DNA from: Verrucomicrobiota bacterium
GTDB lineage: Bacteria; Verrucomicrobiota; Verrucomicrobiia; Chthoniobacterales; Terrimicrobiaceae
Direction: 5' to 3'
Assembly (NCBI GenBank): GCA_026398255.1
Contig: JAPLTG010000007.1
Span: forward strand, 1 to 41,785
Length of the DNA stretch: 41,785 nucleotides
Shown: piece after piece, positions 1 through 8,359 of the stretch
How the letters are laid out: every line of letters starts with the position of its first letter
How positions within the stretch are numbered: the first letter of the stretch is position 1
Program-made: the position numbers and the translations under genes
Notes under the pieces: generated by a model
The model's input: only the letters and a program-made list of their open reading frames with translations
The model's database searches: none
Told to the model about the DNA's origin: nothing

Positions 1-34
1 AGGCCGAGGTATTGGTGTTGATTACTACTGACAT
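1..34 (-). CDS. fliC: Flagellin, first 11 codons (runs off the left edge)
   Basis: The minus strand reads from an ATG at 34 into the window edge and gives MSVVINTNTSA. This matches the conserved flagellin N-terminus (V-I-N-T-N then a small-residue stretch) that forms the D0 helix and the export signal. Only 11 codons are visible. The identification rests on this motif plus a sigma-28-like promoter about 100 bases upstream. A GAAAG sequence about 8 bases before the ATG is a weak ribosome binding site. The gene lies downstream of dnaE in the same orientation but seems to have its own promoter. It implies that the organism can build a flagellum. Confidence 0.72.
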   Translation of the reverse strand, partial: MSVVINTNTSA

Positions 35-130
35 ATCCGTTGTCTTTCTATTGCGGAGTCCGTTCCGCTGTCGGGCCGTTTTGGTTCACTGTTCGACCTC
101 AGTGTTGGAGATTCTTCCCCTTGGTTGTAT

Positions 131-158
131 GAATCGGCAGGCCTCGCGAAGACCTTTA
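131..158 (-). promoter_or_regulatory. Sigma-28 (FliA)-type promoter for flagellin
   Basis: On the minus strand TAAA (155-158) is followed after 16 bases by GCCGATTC (131-138). The established FliA consensus is TAAA-N15-GCCGATAA, so the match is good apart from one extra spacer base and a changed last pair. Transcription would start near 124, leaving a leader of about 90 bases before the flagellin ATG at 34. The placement before a flagellin start makes a chance match less likely. Confidence 0.6.
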
Positions 159-179
159 GAAATATTTTTGAGAGGACCT

Positions 180-228
180 AAAAAAATCGCCCGCAACCTC
201 GCAATGTCTGCAAAAGCTGGTTCTAGGC
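180..228 (-). terminator. Possible intrinsic terminator of dnaE
   Basis: On the minus strand GCCTAGAACC (228-219) can pair with GGTTGCGGGC (198-189), with two internal mismatches and a loop of about 20 bases. It is followed by GA and a run of seven T. It lies 40-90 bases after the dnaE stop and upstream of the flagellin promoter, where a terminator would be expected. The imperfect stem and long loop make this tentative. Confidence 0.4.
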
Positions 229-268
229 TCTCTCCGGGCGGGTCGCCAAGCTTACTGGGCGCGGCTCA

Positions 269-3200
269 TCAAACGAACAGGCCGATGGGGATGGAGGAGA
301 AAAGGGCGCGCTCGTCGGCGACAGCGAATTCCTCGCCGGCGGGCATTTCGAGGGAGCGGCCGTTGGGGAGGACGAATTCGAGGATCAGCGGGCGATTGCC
401 AGGATTTTTTTTCACGGCGGCGAGAATCGTTTGCAGGGCGGGTTCGTCGAGGCGCTCGCGGGCAAGGCGGAGGCGAACGGGTTTGACCGAGGCTTTGGGT
501 TTGAGCGCGGCGACGGCTCCGGCAGTGGCGCGGATCGCTTCGTCTTTCCTGGTGATGCGGGTGTTGATGCTAACCGCTTTTCCGGCGACGAGGAGTTCGG
601 CGTTTTTCGCGTAGGTTTCGTCCCACGCGGTGATCTCGAGCGTGCCGGTGAAGTCTTCGAGGAAGAGGACGCCGAAGGGCTTGCCGTCCTTGCGCGAGAA
701 GCGTTTTTCAACCGTGGAGACGAGGCCGGCGAGCTTGAAGGTGCCGTTCTCGGCGGCCTCCTTGGCTTGGGCGATGGTGTTGTATTTTCCCGAATCGAAA
801 TGCCCGGCGTAGGCGTCGAGGGGGTGTCCGCTCACGAAGTAGCCGAGGAGTTCCTTTTCGTAGCCGAGGGTTTCGGCCTGTGGCCATGGCTCGATCTTCG
901 AGGATTTGCCGGATTTTTTGGTCGGTATCAGAGGCTCTTCGCCGAACAGCGAAACCTGGCCGCTGGCTCGGTCGCGCTGGATCGAGGCGGCAGAGGCGAT
1001 GGCGGACTCGATGCAGGAAAAAAGCGCGGCGCGGTTTTTGTCGATGCCGTCGAACGCGCCGCATTTCACGAGGCTCTCGAGGATTTTGCGGTTCACCGCG
1101 CGCGAGTCGAGGCGCGAGCAGAAATCCTCGATGGATTTGAAGAGGCCGTTTTTGACACGTTCGGCGATGGCGGATTCCATCGCGCCGACGCCGACATTTT
1201 TGATCGAGGCGAGGCCGAAGCGGATGCCGGGGCCGTTGGAGTCGGGCGAGAACTTGAGGTCGCTCGTGTTGATGTCCGGCGGGAGAACGGGGATTTCCAT
1301 GCGGCGGCACTCGGCGATGACGACGGCGAGGCGGTCGACATCACCAGCATCGAAGGTGAGCATGGCAGCCATGAACTCGCGTGGGAAGTGGGCCTTCAGC
1401 CAAGCGGTCTGGTAGGAAATCCAGCCGTAGGCAGCGGAGTGGGATTTGTTGAAGCCGTATTGGGCGAATTTCTCGATGAAGCCGAAGATGGCATCGGCGA
1501 CTTTCGGTGGGATTTGGTTCTTCGTGCCGCAGCCATCGACGAAACGCTGGCGCTCCTTGGCCATTTTCTCGGCATCCTTTTTTCCCATCGCGCGGCGGAG
1601 CAGGTCGGCCTCGCCGAGCGAGTAGCCCGCGAGCACGCTGGCGGCGAGCTGCACCTGCTCTTGATAAACGATGATTCCGTGCGTCTCGGAGCAGACTTTT
1701 TCCAAAAGAGGGTGGAGGTATTCGACTTTCTTCAGGCCCTTCTTGCGCTCGATGTAGTCGTCGATGAACTGCATCGGACCCGGGCGGTAGAGCGCGCCGA
1801 TGGCGATGATGTCCTCGATGGACCCGACATCAAAGCGTTTGCAGCAATTTGTGATGCCGGCGCTTTCCATCTGGAAGACGCCGAGGGTTTCGCCACGGTT
1901 GTAGATGTCGAATGCGGCCTGGTCGTCCTGCGCGATAGCGTCAAAATCAAAATCCGGCGTGTGGATTTTGATGAGCCGCACGGCCTCCTGCATGATCGTG
2001 AGGGTCTTCAGGCCGAGGAAGTCCATCTTGAGCATGCCGAGGTCTGTGAGCGGACCCATGGCGTATTGGGTGACGACTTCGTTCTCCTTGCCGCGGCAGA
2101 GCGGGATGAACTCGTCGAGCGGGCGGTCGCCGATGACGACGCCGGCGGCGTGGATGCCGGTGTTGCGACTGAGGCCCTCGAGCACGGTGGCGTAGTCCCA
2201 GAGCTGGCGGACAGCGGGCTCGTTGTCGATCGCGGCCTGAAGTTCTGGGTTTTTGGTGCGAGCCGAGTCGAGGTCGATATTGAGCTCGTTCGGGATCATT
2301 TTGGCGAGCCGGTCGCCGTCGCCGTAGCTCCAACCCATCACGCGGGCGACATCGCGCACGACGCTCTTCGCGCCAAGGGTGCCGAAGGTGACGATCTGCG
2401 ACACGGCGCGCTCGCCGTATTTTTGCCGGACATACTCGATCACCTCACCGCGCCGCTCCATGCAGAAATCGACATCGATATCGGGCGGGCTCACGCGTTC
2501 GGGATTGAGGAAGCGCTCGAAAATCAGCCCGAAGCGGAGCGGGTCGATATCAGTGATTCCGAGCACATACGCGATGATGGAACCAGCCGCCGAGCCGCGC
2601 CCGGGGCCGACGGGGATGCCTTGCTGCTTCGCGTGGTGGATGAAATCCCAGACGATGAGAAAATAACTGGTGAAGCCGGTTTTCTCGATCACCGAGAGTT
2701 CGTAATCGAGGCGCTGGTTCAGCTCCGGCTCGGAATCCACGCGAGTGCCGTAGCGGTGGCGAAGCCCATCGCGGCAGAGGTCGCGGAGGTATTGCTCGCG
2801 GGAGCGGGTGTCGGGCGCATCGAAGCTCGGGTATTTGGGAGCGCCGAACTCCATTTTAAAATCGCACCGCTCGGCGATGCGGAGCGTGTTGTCACAGGCC
2901 TCGGGCAGCTCGGCAAAAAGCGCGCGCATTTCCTCGGGCGACTTGAAGTAAAGCTCCGGGCTGTAGCGCATGCGTTTCTCGTCCACCACATTCGAGCCGG
3001 TGCCGATGCAGATGAGCACATCGTGGGCCTCGTGGTGGGATTTTTCGAGGAAGTGGACATCGTTCGCCGCGACGAGCCCGAGGTCGAGCGAGCGGGCGAT
3101 TTTGACGAGGTCGGGATTCACGCGCCGCTGGGCGTCGAGGCCGAAATTGTGGATTTCGATGAAGTAATTTTCCGCGCCGAAGATCTCGCGGTATTTCGCG

Positions 3201-3676
3201 GCGGTCGCCTTGGCTTTTTCAAAATTCCCGTCGGCGAGTTGCGAGGCGACCTCGCCCTTGAGGCAACCGCTAAGCGCGATGAGCCCCCCGGAGTGCGCGG
3301 CGAGGCGTTCGTGGTCCACGCGCGGCTTGTAGTAAAACCCCTCGAGGAATCCGGCGGTGGAGAGTTTGACGAGGTTGCGGTAGCCCTCGTCGTTCACTGC
3401 GAGGAGGGTGAGGTGGAAGGCGGCGTCCTTCGCGGATGAGGCGTTGCGATCGGTCATCGCTCCCGGCGCGACATAGACCTCACAGCCGATAATCGGCTTC
3501 ACGCCGGCCTTCACGGCGGCTTGGTAAAACGGAACCGCCGCGTGCATGTTGCCATGGTCAGTGACGGCGACGGCGGGCATTCCCAAGGCGGCGGCTTTTT
3601 TCACCAGATCGCCGGGGCGGATCGCTCCATCGAGCAGGGAAAACTCCGTGTGGCAATGCAGGTGGACGAACGACAT
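269..3676 (-). CDS. dnaE: DNA polymerase III alpha subunit
   Basis: This is the replicative polymerase of the DNA polymerase III holoenzyme, 1135 residues, which matches the DnaE family length. The N-terminal PHP domain begins at once (FVHLHCHTEFSLLDG, then TDHGNMHA). The palm domain has GPGRGSAAGSI and the catalytic acidic motif PDIDVDF. Fingers and helix-hairpin-helix regions follow (HAAGVV, YRPGPMQFIDDYI, YQEQVQ, GFNKSHSAAYG), and a C-terminal OB-fold lies around TLEITAWDETY. The frame stays open upstream to 4348, but homology begins exactly at the ATG at 3676, and the extension would run into divergent glgX. No clear Shine-Dalgarno precedes this ATG. It is divergently arranged with glgX. 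Confidence 0.97.
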   Translation of the reverse strand: MSFVHLHCHTEFSLLDGAIRPGDLVKKAAALGMPAVAVTDHGNMHAAVPFYQAAVKAGVKPIIGCEVYVAPGAMTDRNASSAKDAAFHLTLLAVNDEGYRNLVKLSTAGFLEGFYYKPRVDHERLAAHSGGLIALSGCLKGEVASQLADGNFEKAKATAAKYREIFGAENYFIEIHNFGLDAQRRVNPDLVKIARSLDLGLVAANDVHFLEKSHHEAHDVLICIGTGSNVVDEKRMRYSPELYFKSPEEMRALFAELPEACDNTLRIAERCDFKMEFGAPKYPSFDAPDTRSREQYLRDLCRDGLRHRYGTRVDSEPELNQRLDYELSVIEKTGFTSYFLIVWDFIHHAKQQGIPVGPGRGSAAGSIIAYVLGITDIDPLRFGLIFERFLNPERVSPPDIDVDFCMERRGEVIEYVRQKYGERAVSQIVTFGTLGAKSVVRDVARVMGWSYGDGDRLAKMIPNELNIDLDSARTKNPELQAAIDNEPAVRQLWDYATVLEGLSRNTGIHAAGVVIGDRPLDEFIPLCRGKENEVVTQYAMGPLTDLGMLKMDFLGLKTLTIMQEAVRLIKIHTPDFDFDAIAQDDQAAFDIYNRGETLGVFQMESAGITNCCKRFDVGSIEDIIAIGALYRPGPMQFIDDYIERKKGLKKVEYLHPLLEKVCSETHGIIVYQEQVQLAASVLAGYSLGEADLLRRAMGKKDAEKMAKERQRFVDGCGTKNQIPPKVADAIFGFIEKFAQYGFNKSHSAAYGWISYQTAWLKAHFPREFMAAMLTFDAGDVDRLAVVIAECRRMEIPVLPPDINTSDLKFSPDSNGPGIRFGLASIKNVGVGAMESAIAERVKNGLFKSIEDFCSRLDSRAVNRKILESLVKCGAFDGIDKNRAALFSCIESAIASAASIQRDRASGQVSLFGEEPLIPTKKSGKSSKIEPWPQAETLGYEKELLGYFVSGHPLDAYAGHFDSGKYNTIAQAKEAAENGTFKLAGLVSTVEKRFSRKDGKPFGVLFLEDFTGTLEITAWDETYAKNAELLVAGKAVSINTRITRKDEAIRATAGAVAALKPKASVKPVRLRLARERLDEPALQTILAAVKKNPGNRPLILEFVLPNGRSLEMPAGEEFAVADERALFSSIPIGLFV

Positions 3677-3685
3677 GGCGGGGAG

Positions 3686-3713
3686 ACTAAACCAGCGCGC
3701 GGATTTTTGTCGA
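3686..3713 (-). promoter_or_regulatory. Candidate sigma-70 promoter for dnaE
   Basis: On the minus strand TCGACA (3713-3708, five of six matches to the -35 consensus) and TTTAGT (3691-3686, four of six to the -10) are separated by 16 bases. The -10 box ends only ten bases before the dnaE ATG, so the transcript would be almost leaderless. This would agree with the lack of a Shine-Dalgarno there. It is a sequence match only. Confidence 0.28.
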
Positions 3714-3772
3714 ATGGCACTCTCATCCCTCGAACTTGCCGTTTTTCCCGCTCTCAATAGGATGTCGCGCCT

Positions 3773-5887
3773 ATGACGGTTTCCAAGGTTTCCGAACGCA
3801 CGGTGGCGGGCTATCGCGTGAGCTGCGGCCACATGGTTCCCTTCGGCGCAAGCCATATGCGGACGGGAGTGAATTTTTCTGTCTTCAGCGCGCACGGAAC
3901 TGGATGCACGCTGGTGTTGTTCAAGCACGGCCAGGCGAAACCCGCAGCCGAAATTCGGTTCCCGGCTGACTTCCGGCTCGGCCATGTCTGGGCGATGATC
4001 GTGCATGATCTGGAGCCCGGGAATTTGGAATACGGCTTCCGGATGGAGGGTCCGTGGAATCCGTCGGAGGGCCATTATTTCGACTCCTCGAAAATCCTCC
4101 TCGACCCCTACGCTCGGGAGATTGTGGGTCGCGAGGAGTGGATGCAGGCGGTTCCTTCCAGCACTAAGCCGGTCTTCCGCTCGCGCCTCCCCGCCAGCGC
4201 GGGCCAGATCGAGCCAAACCAAGCACCGCGAGTTCCCGACAGCGAGCTGATCATTTACGAAATGCATGTGCGCGGATTCACGCGCCACCCGAATGCCGGC
4301 GTGAAAAATCCCGGCACCTTCGCTGGTCTCGCGGAAAAAGCCGCGCACCTCGCGGAGCTAGGCGTGAATTGCGTGGAGCTGATGCCTGTCTTTGAATTCG
4401 ACGAGATGGAAAACAGCCGGACGAATCCGACCACCGGCGAGATTCTTTGCAATTACTGGGGCTACAGCACGGTGGGATTCTGCGCGCCAAAGGCCAGCTT
4501 CGCCGCCGGCGCGAAGGAAAGCCGCCAAATCGAGGAAATGAAGGACATGGTCCGCTCGCTCCACGGCGCCGGGATCGAAGTCATGCTTGATGTGGTCTTC
4601 AACCACACCGCCGAAGGCAACGAGACTGGGCCGGTTTTTTCCTTCCGCGGGCTCGATAACAAGACCTGGTATATCCTCGACGAGAAGGGACGGAACACGA
4701 ACTACTCCGGGTGCGGAAACACGGTGAACTGCAACTACCCCGCCGTTCGCGAGTTCATCTACAATTGCCTCCGCCACTGGGCCGCCGAATACCACATCGA
4801 CGGCTTCCGTTTCGACCTCGCCTCGATCCTCGGCCGCGACTCCAAAGGCGAACCTCTCGCCAATCCGCCGCTCCTCGAATCACTCGCGCACGACCCCGTC
4901 CTCGCCGATTGCAAACTCGTCGCCGAAGCCTGGGACGCCGGCGGGCTCTATCAAGTCGGCAACTTCCCGAGCTACGGGCGCTGGATGGAGTGGAACGGAA
5001 AATACCGCGATTGCGCACGGCGTTTTCTCAAAGGCGATCCGGGCATGGTCGGCGAAATGGTCCAGCGCATCCTCGGCTCGCCCGACCTCTACCGCGCGGC
5101 CGACCGCAAACCCACGGCTTCGGTGAATTTCATCACCTGCCACGACGGCTTCACACTCCGCGACCTCTTTTCCTACAACGGCAAACACAACCTTGAAAAC
5201 GGCGAGACCAACCAGGACGGCACGAATGACAACATGAGCTGGAATTGCGGCGCTGAGGGGGCGACCAACGATCCCGACATCCTCGCGCTGCGCTCACGGC
5301 TCTCGAAAAACGCCATGTCCCTCCTCCTCACGAGCCAAGGTGTGCCGATGATTTACATGGGCGACGAGTGCGGCCGCACCCAGCGCGGAAACAACAACGC
5401 GTATTGCCACGACTCGGATTGGAATTGGATGGATTGGGAACCCGACGCTCATGGGCGCGAGCTTTTCCGATTCACTAAAAACATGATCGCCTTCCGCAAG
5501 GCCCACCCCGCCTTGCGCCGGCCGGAGTTTTTCGAGGAGCGCGACCAAATTGGCAGCGGCTACCCGGACATCAGCTGGCACGGCGTGCTGCCATGGCATC
5601 CCGACTGGTCGGCCTCCAGCCGCACGCTGGCGTTCATGATTTGCGGACGCCACCACGAGGCCATGGGCGGTGACCCGCATTTTATCTATGTCTTGCTGAA
5701 TATGTATTACGAGCCGCTGAGCTTCGGCCTGCCGGTCCTGCCGAAGAAATTGCTCTGGCACCGCTTCGCCGACACCAGCCTCTCTGCGCCTGACGACATT
5801 TGTGAGCCGGGCCAGGAAAAGCCGCTTGAGGTTCAAAAAAGCTACGCCATCCGCGAGCGCTCGATCGCCATTCTGCTCGGAAAATAA
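3773..5887 (+). CDS. glgX: Glycogen debranching enzyme (GlgX/isoamylase type)
   Basis: This is a GH13 alpha-1,6-glucosidase that removes branches from glycogen or limit dextrins in the cytoplasm. The 704-residue length fits GlgX/TreX. An N-terminal CBM48-like domain (GVNFSVFSAHGT to about residue 130) precedes the catalytic barrel. Conserved GH13 regions are visible: DVVFNHTAEG, DGFRFDLASILGRD with the nucleophile Asp, VAEAWDAGG with the acid/base Glu, and ITCHDGFTL with the transition-state His-Asp. The ATG at 3773 is chosen because a nearer upstream ATG (at 3763) is stopped after four codons. AGGA lies about nine bases upstream. The next gene follows after six bases, so they are probably co-transcribed. 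Confidence 0.95.
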   Translation: MTVSKVSERTVAGYRVSCGHMVPFGASHMRTGVNFSVFSAHGTGCTLVLFKHGQAKPAAEIRFPADFRLGHVWAMIVHDLEPGNLEYGFRMEGPWNPSEGHYFDSSKILLDPYAREIVGREEWMQAVPSSTKPVFRSRLPASAGQIEPNQAPRVPDSELIIYEMHVRGFTRHPNAGVKNPGTFAGLAEKAAHLAELGVNCVELMPVFEFDEMENSRTNPTTGEILCNYWGYSTVGFCAPKASFAAGAKESRQIEEMKDMVRSLHGAGIEVMLDVVFNHTAEGNETGPVFSFRGLDNKTWYILDEKGRNTNYSGCGNTVNCNYPAVREFIYNCLRHWAAEYHIDGFRFDLASILGRDSKGEPLANPPLLESLAHDPVLADCKLVAEAWDAGGLYQVGNFPSYGRWMEWNGKYRDCARRFLKGDPGMVGEMVQRILGSPDLYRAADRKPTASVNFITCHDGFTLRDLFSYNGKHNLENGETNQDGTNDNMSWNCGAEGATNDPDILALRSRLSKNAMSLLLTSQGVPMIYMGDECGRTQRGNNNAYCHDSDWNWMDWEPDAHGRELFRFTKNMIAFRKAHPALRRPEFFEERDQIGSGYPDISWHGVLPWHPDWSASSRTLAFMICGRHHEAMGGDPHFIYVLLNMYYEPLSFGLPVLPKKLLWHRFADTSLSAPDDICEPGQEKPLEVQKSYAIRERSIAILLGK

Positions 5888-5893
5888 AAAATC

Positions 5894-6313
5894 ATGCCGA
5901 CCGACTGGATCGTTGCGGCGCATTTGTTCGCCACCGTTGCGATGACCGGGATCATCTGGTTCGTGCAGGTCGTCCACTACCCGATGCTCGCACGCCTGCC
6001 GCACGAGAATTTCGGGGAACTCGAGCGCGAGCACTGCGACCGCACCGGATTCGTGGTTGCTCCGCCGATGCTTCTGGAGGCCTTCACCCTAGGCTGGCTC
6101 ATTCTGGAGGGATTCGACTCACCACTTTTCCTCTTCACCGCCGCGCTTCTGGGGGTCGTGTGGCTCTCGACATTCACGCTGCAAGTTCCCGCACACCGCG
6201 CCCTTCTCCAAGGATGGAGCGAACCTGTGCACCGGCGACTCGTTTTAACGAACTGGATCCGCACCGTCGCATGGACTCTCCGCGCCGGAATTTTGGCCGG
6301 GATTTTTCTATGA
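5894..6313 (+). CDS. Small four-TM membrane protein, unknown function
   Basis: This is a 139-residue hydrophobic protein starting six bases after glgX and probably in the same transcript. Four transmembrane segments can be seen, roughly residues 4-28, 58-75, 78-97 and 118-138. Polar conserved-looking motifs lie between them: HYPMLARLP after the first segment, ELEREHCDRTGFVVAPPML before the second, and VPAHRALLQGW before the last. The His, Glu and Cys residues at the membrane edge suggest a cofactor or metal site, but I do not recognise a named family with confidence. A DUF1772-like small membrane protein is one possibility. No signal peptide separate from the first TM is seen. Confidence 0.75.
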   Translation: MPTDWIVAAHLFATVAMTGIIWFVQVVHYPMLARLPHENFGELEREHCDRTGFVVAPPMLLEAFTLGWLILEGFDSPLFLFTAALLGVVWLSTFTLQVPAHRALLQGWSEPVHRRLVLTNWIRTVAWTLRAGILAGIFL

Positions 6314-6378
6314 GAATTCCCCTTGCCCTACGGGTTCTACTCCGCTAGTTATCTCGCCCCTTTCACTAAATTCCAGTC

Positions 6379-7230
6379 ATGGCCAAAAAAGCGAATAAAC
6401 CAGCGAAGGCAAAAGCCGTTGTCAAAAAGGCGGCTCCTGCCAAAGCCAAAAAACCTGTCCCCAAGGCCAAGCCTGTGGCTGCGAAAAAGAAACCCGCTCC
6501 TGCTAAGAAGCCAGCGGTGAAAAAACCAGTGCCCGCTAAAAAGCCTGCTGCCAAAAAACCAGCGGTGAAAAAAATTGCTGCTAAAAAGCCCGCCGCCAAG
6601 AAGGCTCCCGCCAAAAAGGCACCAGCCGTAAAAGCACCCGTTAAAAAGCCTGTTGCTATTAAGAAGGTCGTTCCCGTGAAGCCCAAGGCCACGGCGAAGC
6701 CCTCCGCCAAGCCGGTGCCAAAAAATCTTCCGCCTCTCATCAAGAAGGCCGTGCCACAGGTGAAGCTCAGCCCTTGGCTCGTTAAACAGCAGGGCCGCCT
6801 CCTTCATCTCAAGGACGAACTTCTCGATGCGATGAACGGTGTCGGCCGCGACACCCTCCGCACCCGTGCCGAGGGCAGCGATGCCTCCGGCTTTGGCATG
6901 CACACCGGCGACGCCGGAAGCGACGCCTACGACCGCGACTTTGCCCTGAGCCTCCTTTCACAGGAGCGCGACTCCCTTTTCGAAATCGACGCAGCCCTGA
7001 AGAAAATCCAAGACGGCGCCTACGGACTTTGTGAACTTTCCGGCAAGCCAATCCCCCACGCCCGCCTCGAGGCCCTGCCTTTCGCGCGCTACACCGTCGA
7101 GTGCCAAGCCGACCTCGAAAAAAATAACCGTCTCCACCGCGTCCGCCAACCGGTCACCTCACTCTTCGGCTTGAACGAAGACGAGGCCGAGGGCGAAGAG
7201 GAGGAGCCCGCCACCGAATCCAAGGAATAA
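6379..7230 (+). CDS. DksA/TraR-type protein with a histone H1-like lysine-rich tail
   Basis: The protein has 283 residues in two parts. Residues 1 to about 110 are almost only Lys, Ala, Pro and Val in [10 protein letters not shown]-like repeats, resembling the DNA-binding tail of histone H1 or Chlamydia Hc proteins. Residues about 125-260 resemble DksA/TraR proteins, which bind the RNA polymerase secondary channel. A coiled-coil-like stretch contains [19 protein letters not shown]-type sequence, followed by the zinc-finger region [21 protein letters not shown] and TVECQ. Of the four cysteines of classical DksA, only the first and last remain; Ser and Thr replace the other two. The C-terminus is acidic (EAEGEEEEP). 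It precedes rpmG by five bases, so it may be co-expressed with ribosomal proteins. Confidence 0.88.
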   Translation: MAKKANKPAKAKAVVKKAAPAKAKKPVPKAKPVAAKKKPAPAKKPAVKKPVPAKKPAAKKPAVKKIAAKKPAAKKAPAKKAPAVKAPVKKPVAIKKVVPVKPKATAKPSAKPVPKNLPPLIKKAVPQVKLSPWLVKQQGRLLHLKDELLDAMNGVGRDTLRTRAEGSDASGFGMHTGDAGSDAYDRDFALSLLSQERDSLFEIDAALKKIQDGAYGLCELSGKPIPHARLEALPFARYTVECQADLEKNNRLHRVRQPVTSLFGLNEDEAEGEEEEPATESKE

Positions 7231-7235
7231 CGACC

Positions 7236-7409
7236 ATGCCACAAGACAACATCACCCTCGAGTGCACCGAGGCCAAAGCCGAAGGCAAACCCGCCTCGCG
7301 CTACATCACCACACGCAACAAAAAAAGCCCACGCACCCCGAACCGGCTTGAGAAAAAGAAATTCAACCCTTTCCTCAACCGTCACACCCTCCACCGCGAG
7401 ATCAAATAA
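7236..7409 (+). CDS. rpmG: 50S ribosomal protein L33
   Basis: A 57-residue basic protein begins at ATG 7236, five bases after the DksA-like gene, and ends at TAA 7407-7409. Recognisable L33 features are an N-terminal beta strand with ITLECTEA, then [20 protein letters not shown] and a C-terminal [17 protein letters not shown]. One cysteine remains, but the two CxxC pairs of zinc-binding L33 are absent, so this is the zinc-independent type. It is followed after six bases by rpsR, forming a small ribosomal-protein pair that ends at a strong terminator. Confidence 0.93.
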   Translation: MPQDNITLECTEAKAEGKPASRYITTRNKKSPRTPNRLEKKKFNPFLNRHTLHREIK

Positions 7410-7415
7410 TACGCC

Positions 7416-7655
7416 ATGCAGCCTAAAACACCACAACGCCGCACCAACTTCCGCCGCGCCAATCGCTCGATGCCACGGCGCCGCATCGACCTCAACATCG
7501 AGGCCATCGACTACAAGAATCCCGAACTTCTCAAACGCTTCGTCACCGAAAGCGGTAAAATCCTGCCTCGTCGCGTGACCGGAATGTCCGCCCGCATTCA
7601 TCGCAAGATCACCCGCGAGGTTAAGCGCGCCCGCGCCGCGCTCCTCATGAAGTAA
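7416..7655 (+). CDS. rpsR: 30S ribosomal protein S18
   Basis: This 79-residue basic protein carries the S18 signature [20 protein letters not shown] followed by [23 protein letters not shown]. It binds 16S rRNA in the platform of the small subunit next to S6. It follows rpmG by six bases and is the last gene before a strong intrinsic terminator. The family length is about 75 residues, so the gene is complete. The ATG at 7416 directly follows the L33 stop region and is the only sensible start. Confidence 0.96.
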   Translation: MQPKTPQRRTNFRRANRSMPRRRIDLNIEAIDYKNPELLKRFVTESGKILPRRVTGMSARIHRKITREVKRARAALLMK

Positions 7656-7669
7656 TTTCCTCCTTCAAC

Positions 7670-7714
7670 GGCCCGGTCGGCGATGCCTACGCATTCCGAC
7701 CGGGCCATTTTTTT
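7670..7714 (+). terminator. Strong intrinsic terminator after rpsR
   Basis: A perfect 11-base stem (7670-7680, GGCCCGGTCGG form, with 7696-7706) encloses a 15-base loop. After one A it is followed by seven T (7708-7714). It lies 15 bases after the rpsR stop and closes the transcript that includes the DksA-like protein, L33 and S18. Confidence 0.93.
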
Positions 7715-7762
7715 GTTTCGCTGTGTCTTGAAATTCCAAAAAAACCAGCCAATCTCCCTCGC

Positions 7763-8266
7763 ATGAAAAAATTCCTCGTCCTAGCCACAGTTACCGCCAT
7801 CGCTTTTCTCCCCGCTTGTAAGAAAAAAGAAAAAGGCGATCAGTTTGCCGGCGTTGACGGCGATTTCGTGACCAGCACACCGCTTGGCGAACGCTTTGAG
7901 GGCGGCGCGAATTTCATGAGCCCGAATGTCCAGAAAGGACAGTTCTCACCTGTTTTCTTCAGCTTCGACAGCTACAGCGTCGAGCCCGCTGAGTCCTCCA
8001 AAATCCAAGCCGTCTCCTCGTCCCTTTCCGCTGGTTCCGACCGCCTCATCCTCGCTGGCTTCACCGACGAGCGCGGCACGCAGGAATACAACCGCGGCCT
8101 CGGCGAGCGCCGTGCGCAGGCCGTCCGCCAAGCTTTGATCGATGCTGGCATCCAAGGCGACCGCATTCAGACTGTGAGCTTCGGTAGCGAAATGCCCGCC
8201 GATCCCGCGAGCACCGATGCGGCTTGGGCCAAAAACCGCCGCGCGGAATTCGGCGTCGTCAAGTAA
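7763..8266 (+). CDS. pal: Peptidoglycan-associated lipoprotein (Pal/OmpA family)
   Basis: This is a 167-residue lipoprotein. The signal peptide ends in the lipobox LPAC with the acylated Cys near residue 19, followed by a KKKEK stretch. The C-terminal OmpA-like domain (about 68-167) has VFFSFDSYSVEP, LAGFTDERGTQEYNRGLGERRA and NRRAEF, which contain the family's peptidoglycan (diaminopimelate)-binding Asp and Arg. The established role of Pal is to tether the outer membrane to the cell wall with the Tol system. No tol genes are nearby. It stands alone after the rpsR terminator. Another OmpA domain occurs in the kinase fusion at 32728-35079. Confidence 0.93.
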   Translation: MKKFLVLATVTAIAFLPACKKKEKGDQFAGVDGDFVTSTPLGERFEGGANFMSPNVQKGQFSPVFFSFDSYSVEPAESSKIQAVSSSLSAGSDRLILAGFTDERGTQEYNRGLGERRAQAVRQALIDAGIQGDRIQTVSFGSEMPADPASTDAAWAKNRRAEFGVVK

Positions 8267-8276
8267 GCCCTCTTCC

Positions 8277-8301
8277 TGTAGCGCGGGCGTCTCGCCTGCG
8301 A
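8277..8301. repeat. REP-like hairpin (GTAGCGCGGGCG type), copy 1
   Basis: The sequence TGTAGCGCGGGCG-TCT-CGCCTGCG forms a hairpin with a three-base loop. The same element in opposite orientation lies at 15331-15358, where the stem is perfect. A third, weaker resemblance (AGACGCCCGCTCTAG) lies at 8387-8400 inside the probable N-terminal coding part of tgt. The element fills the gap between pal and tgt. Confidence 0.55.
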
Positions 8302-8359
8302 TTGGAACTCCACGGATGGCGAGACGGTCGTCCGACCACCGCATGCAGCGTCACGGCCT

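Noticed and set aside
431-3439. Long open frame (1002 codons) on the plus strand opposite dnaE
   Set aside because: It is the complement of a well-conserved polymerase gene. The composition is that of a GC-rich antisense frame (Glu/Val/Asp/Gly rich) with no domain motifs.
3752-3768. Possible -35/-10 pair (TTGCCG, TAGGAT) before glgX
   Set aside because: Only four of six matches in each box with a 16-base spacer, and too close to the ATG to leave a ribosome binding site; not strong enough to list.
3677-4348. Upstream extension of the dnaE frame
   Set aside because: DnaE homology starts at ATG 3676, and the extension lies antisense to the clear N-terminus of glgX.
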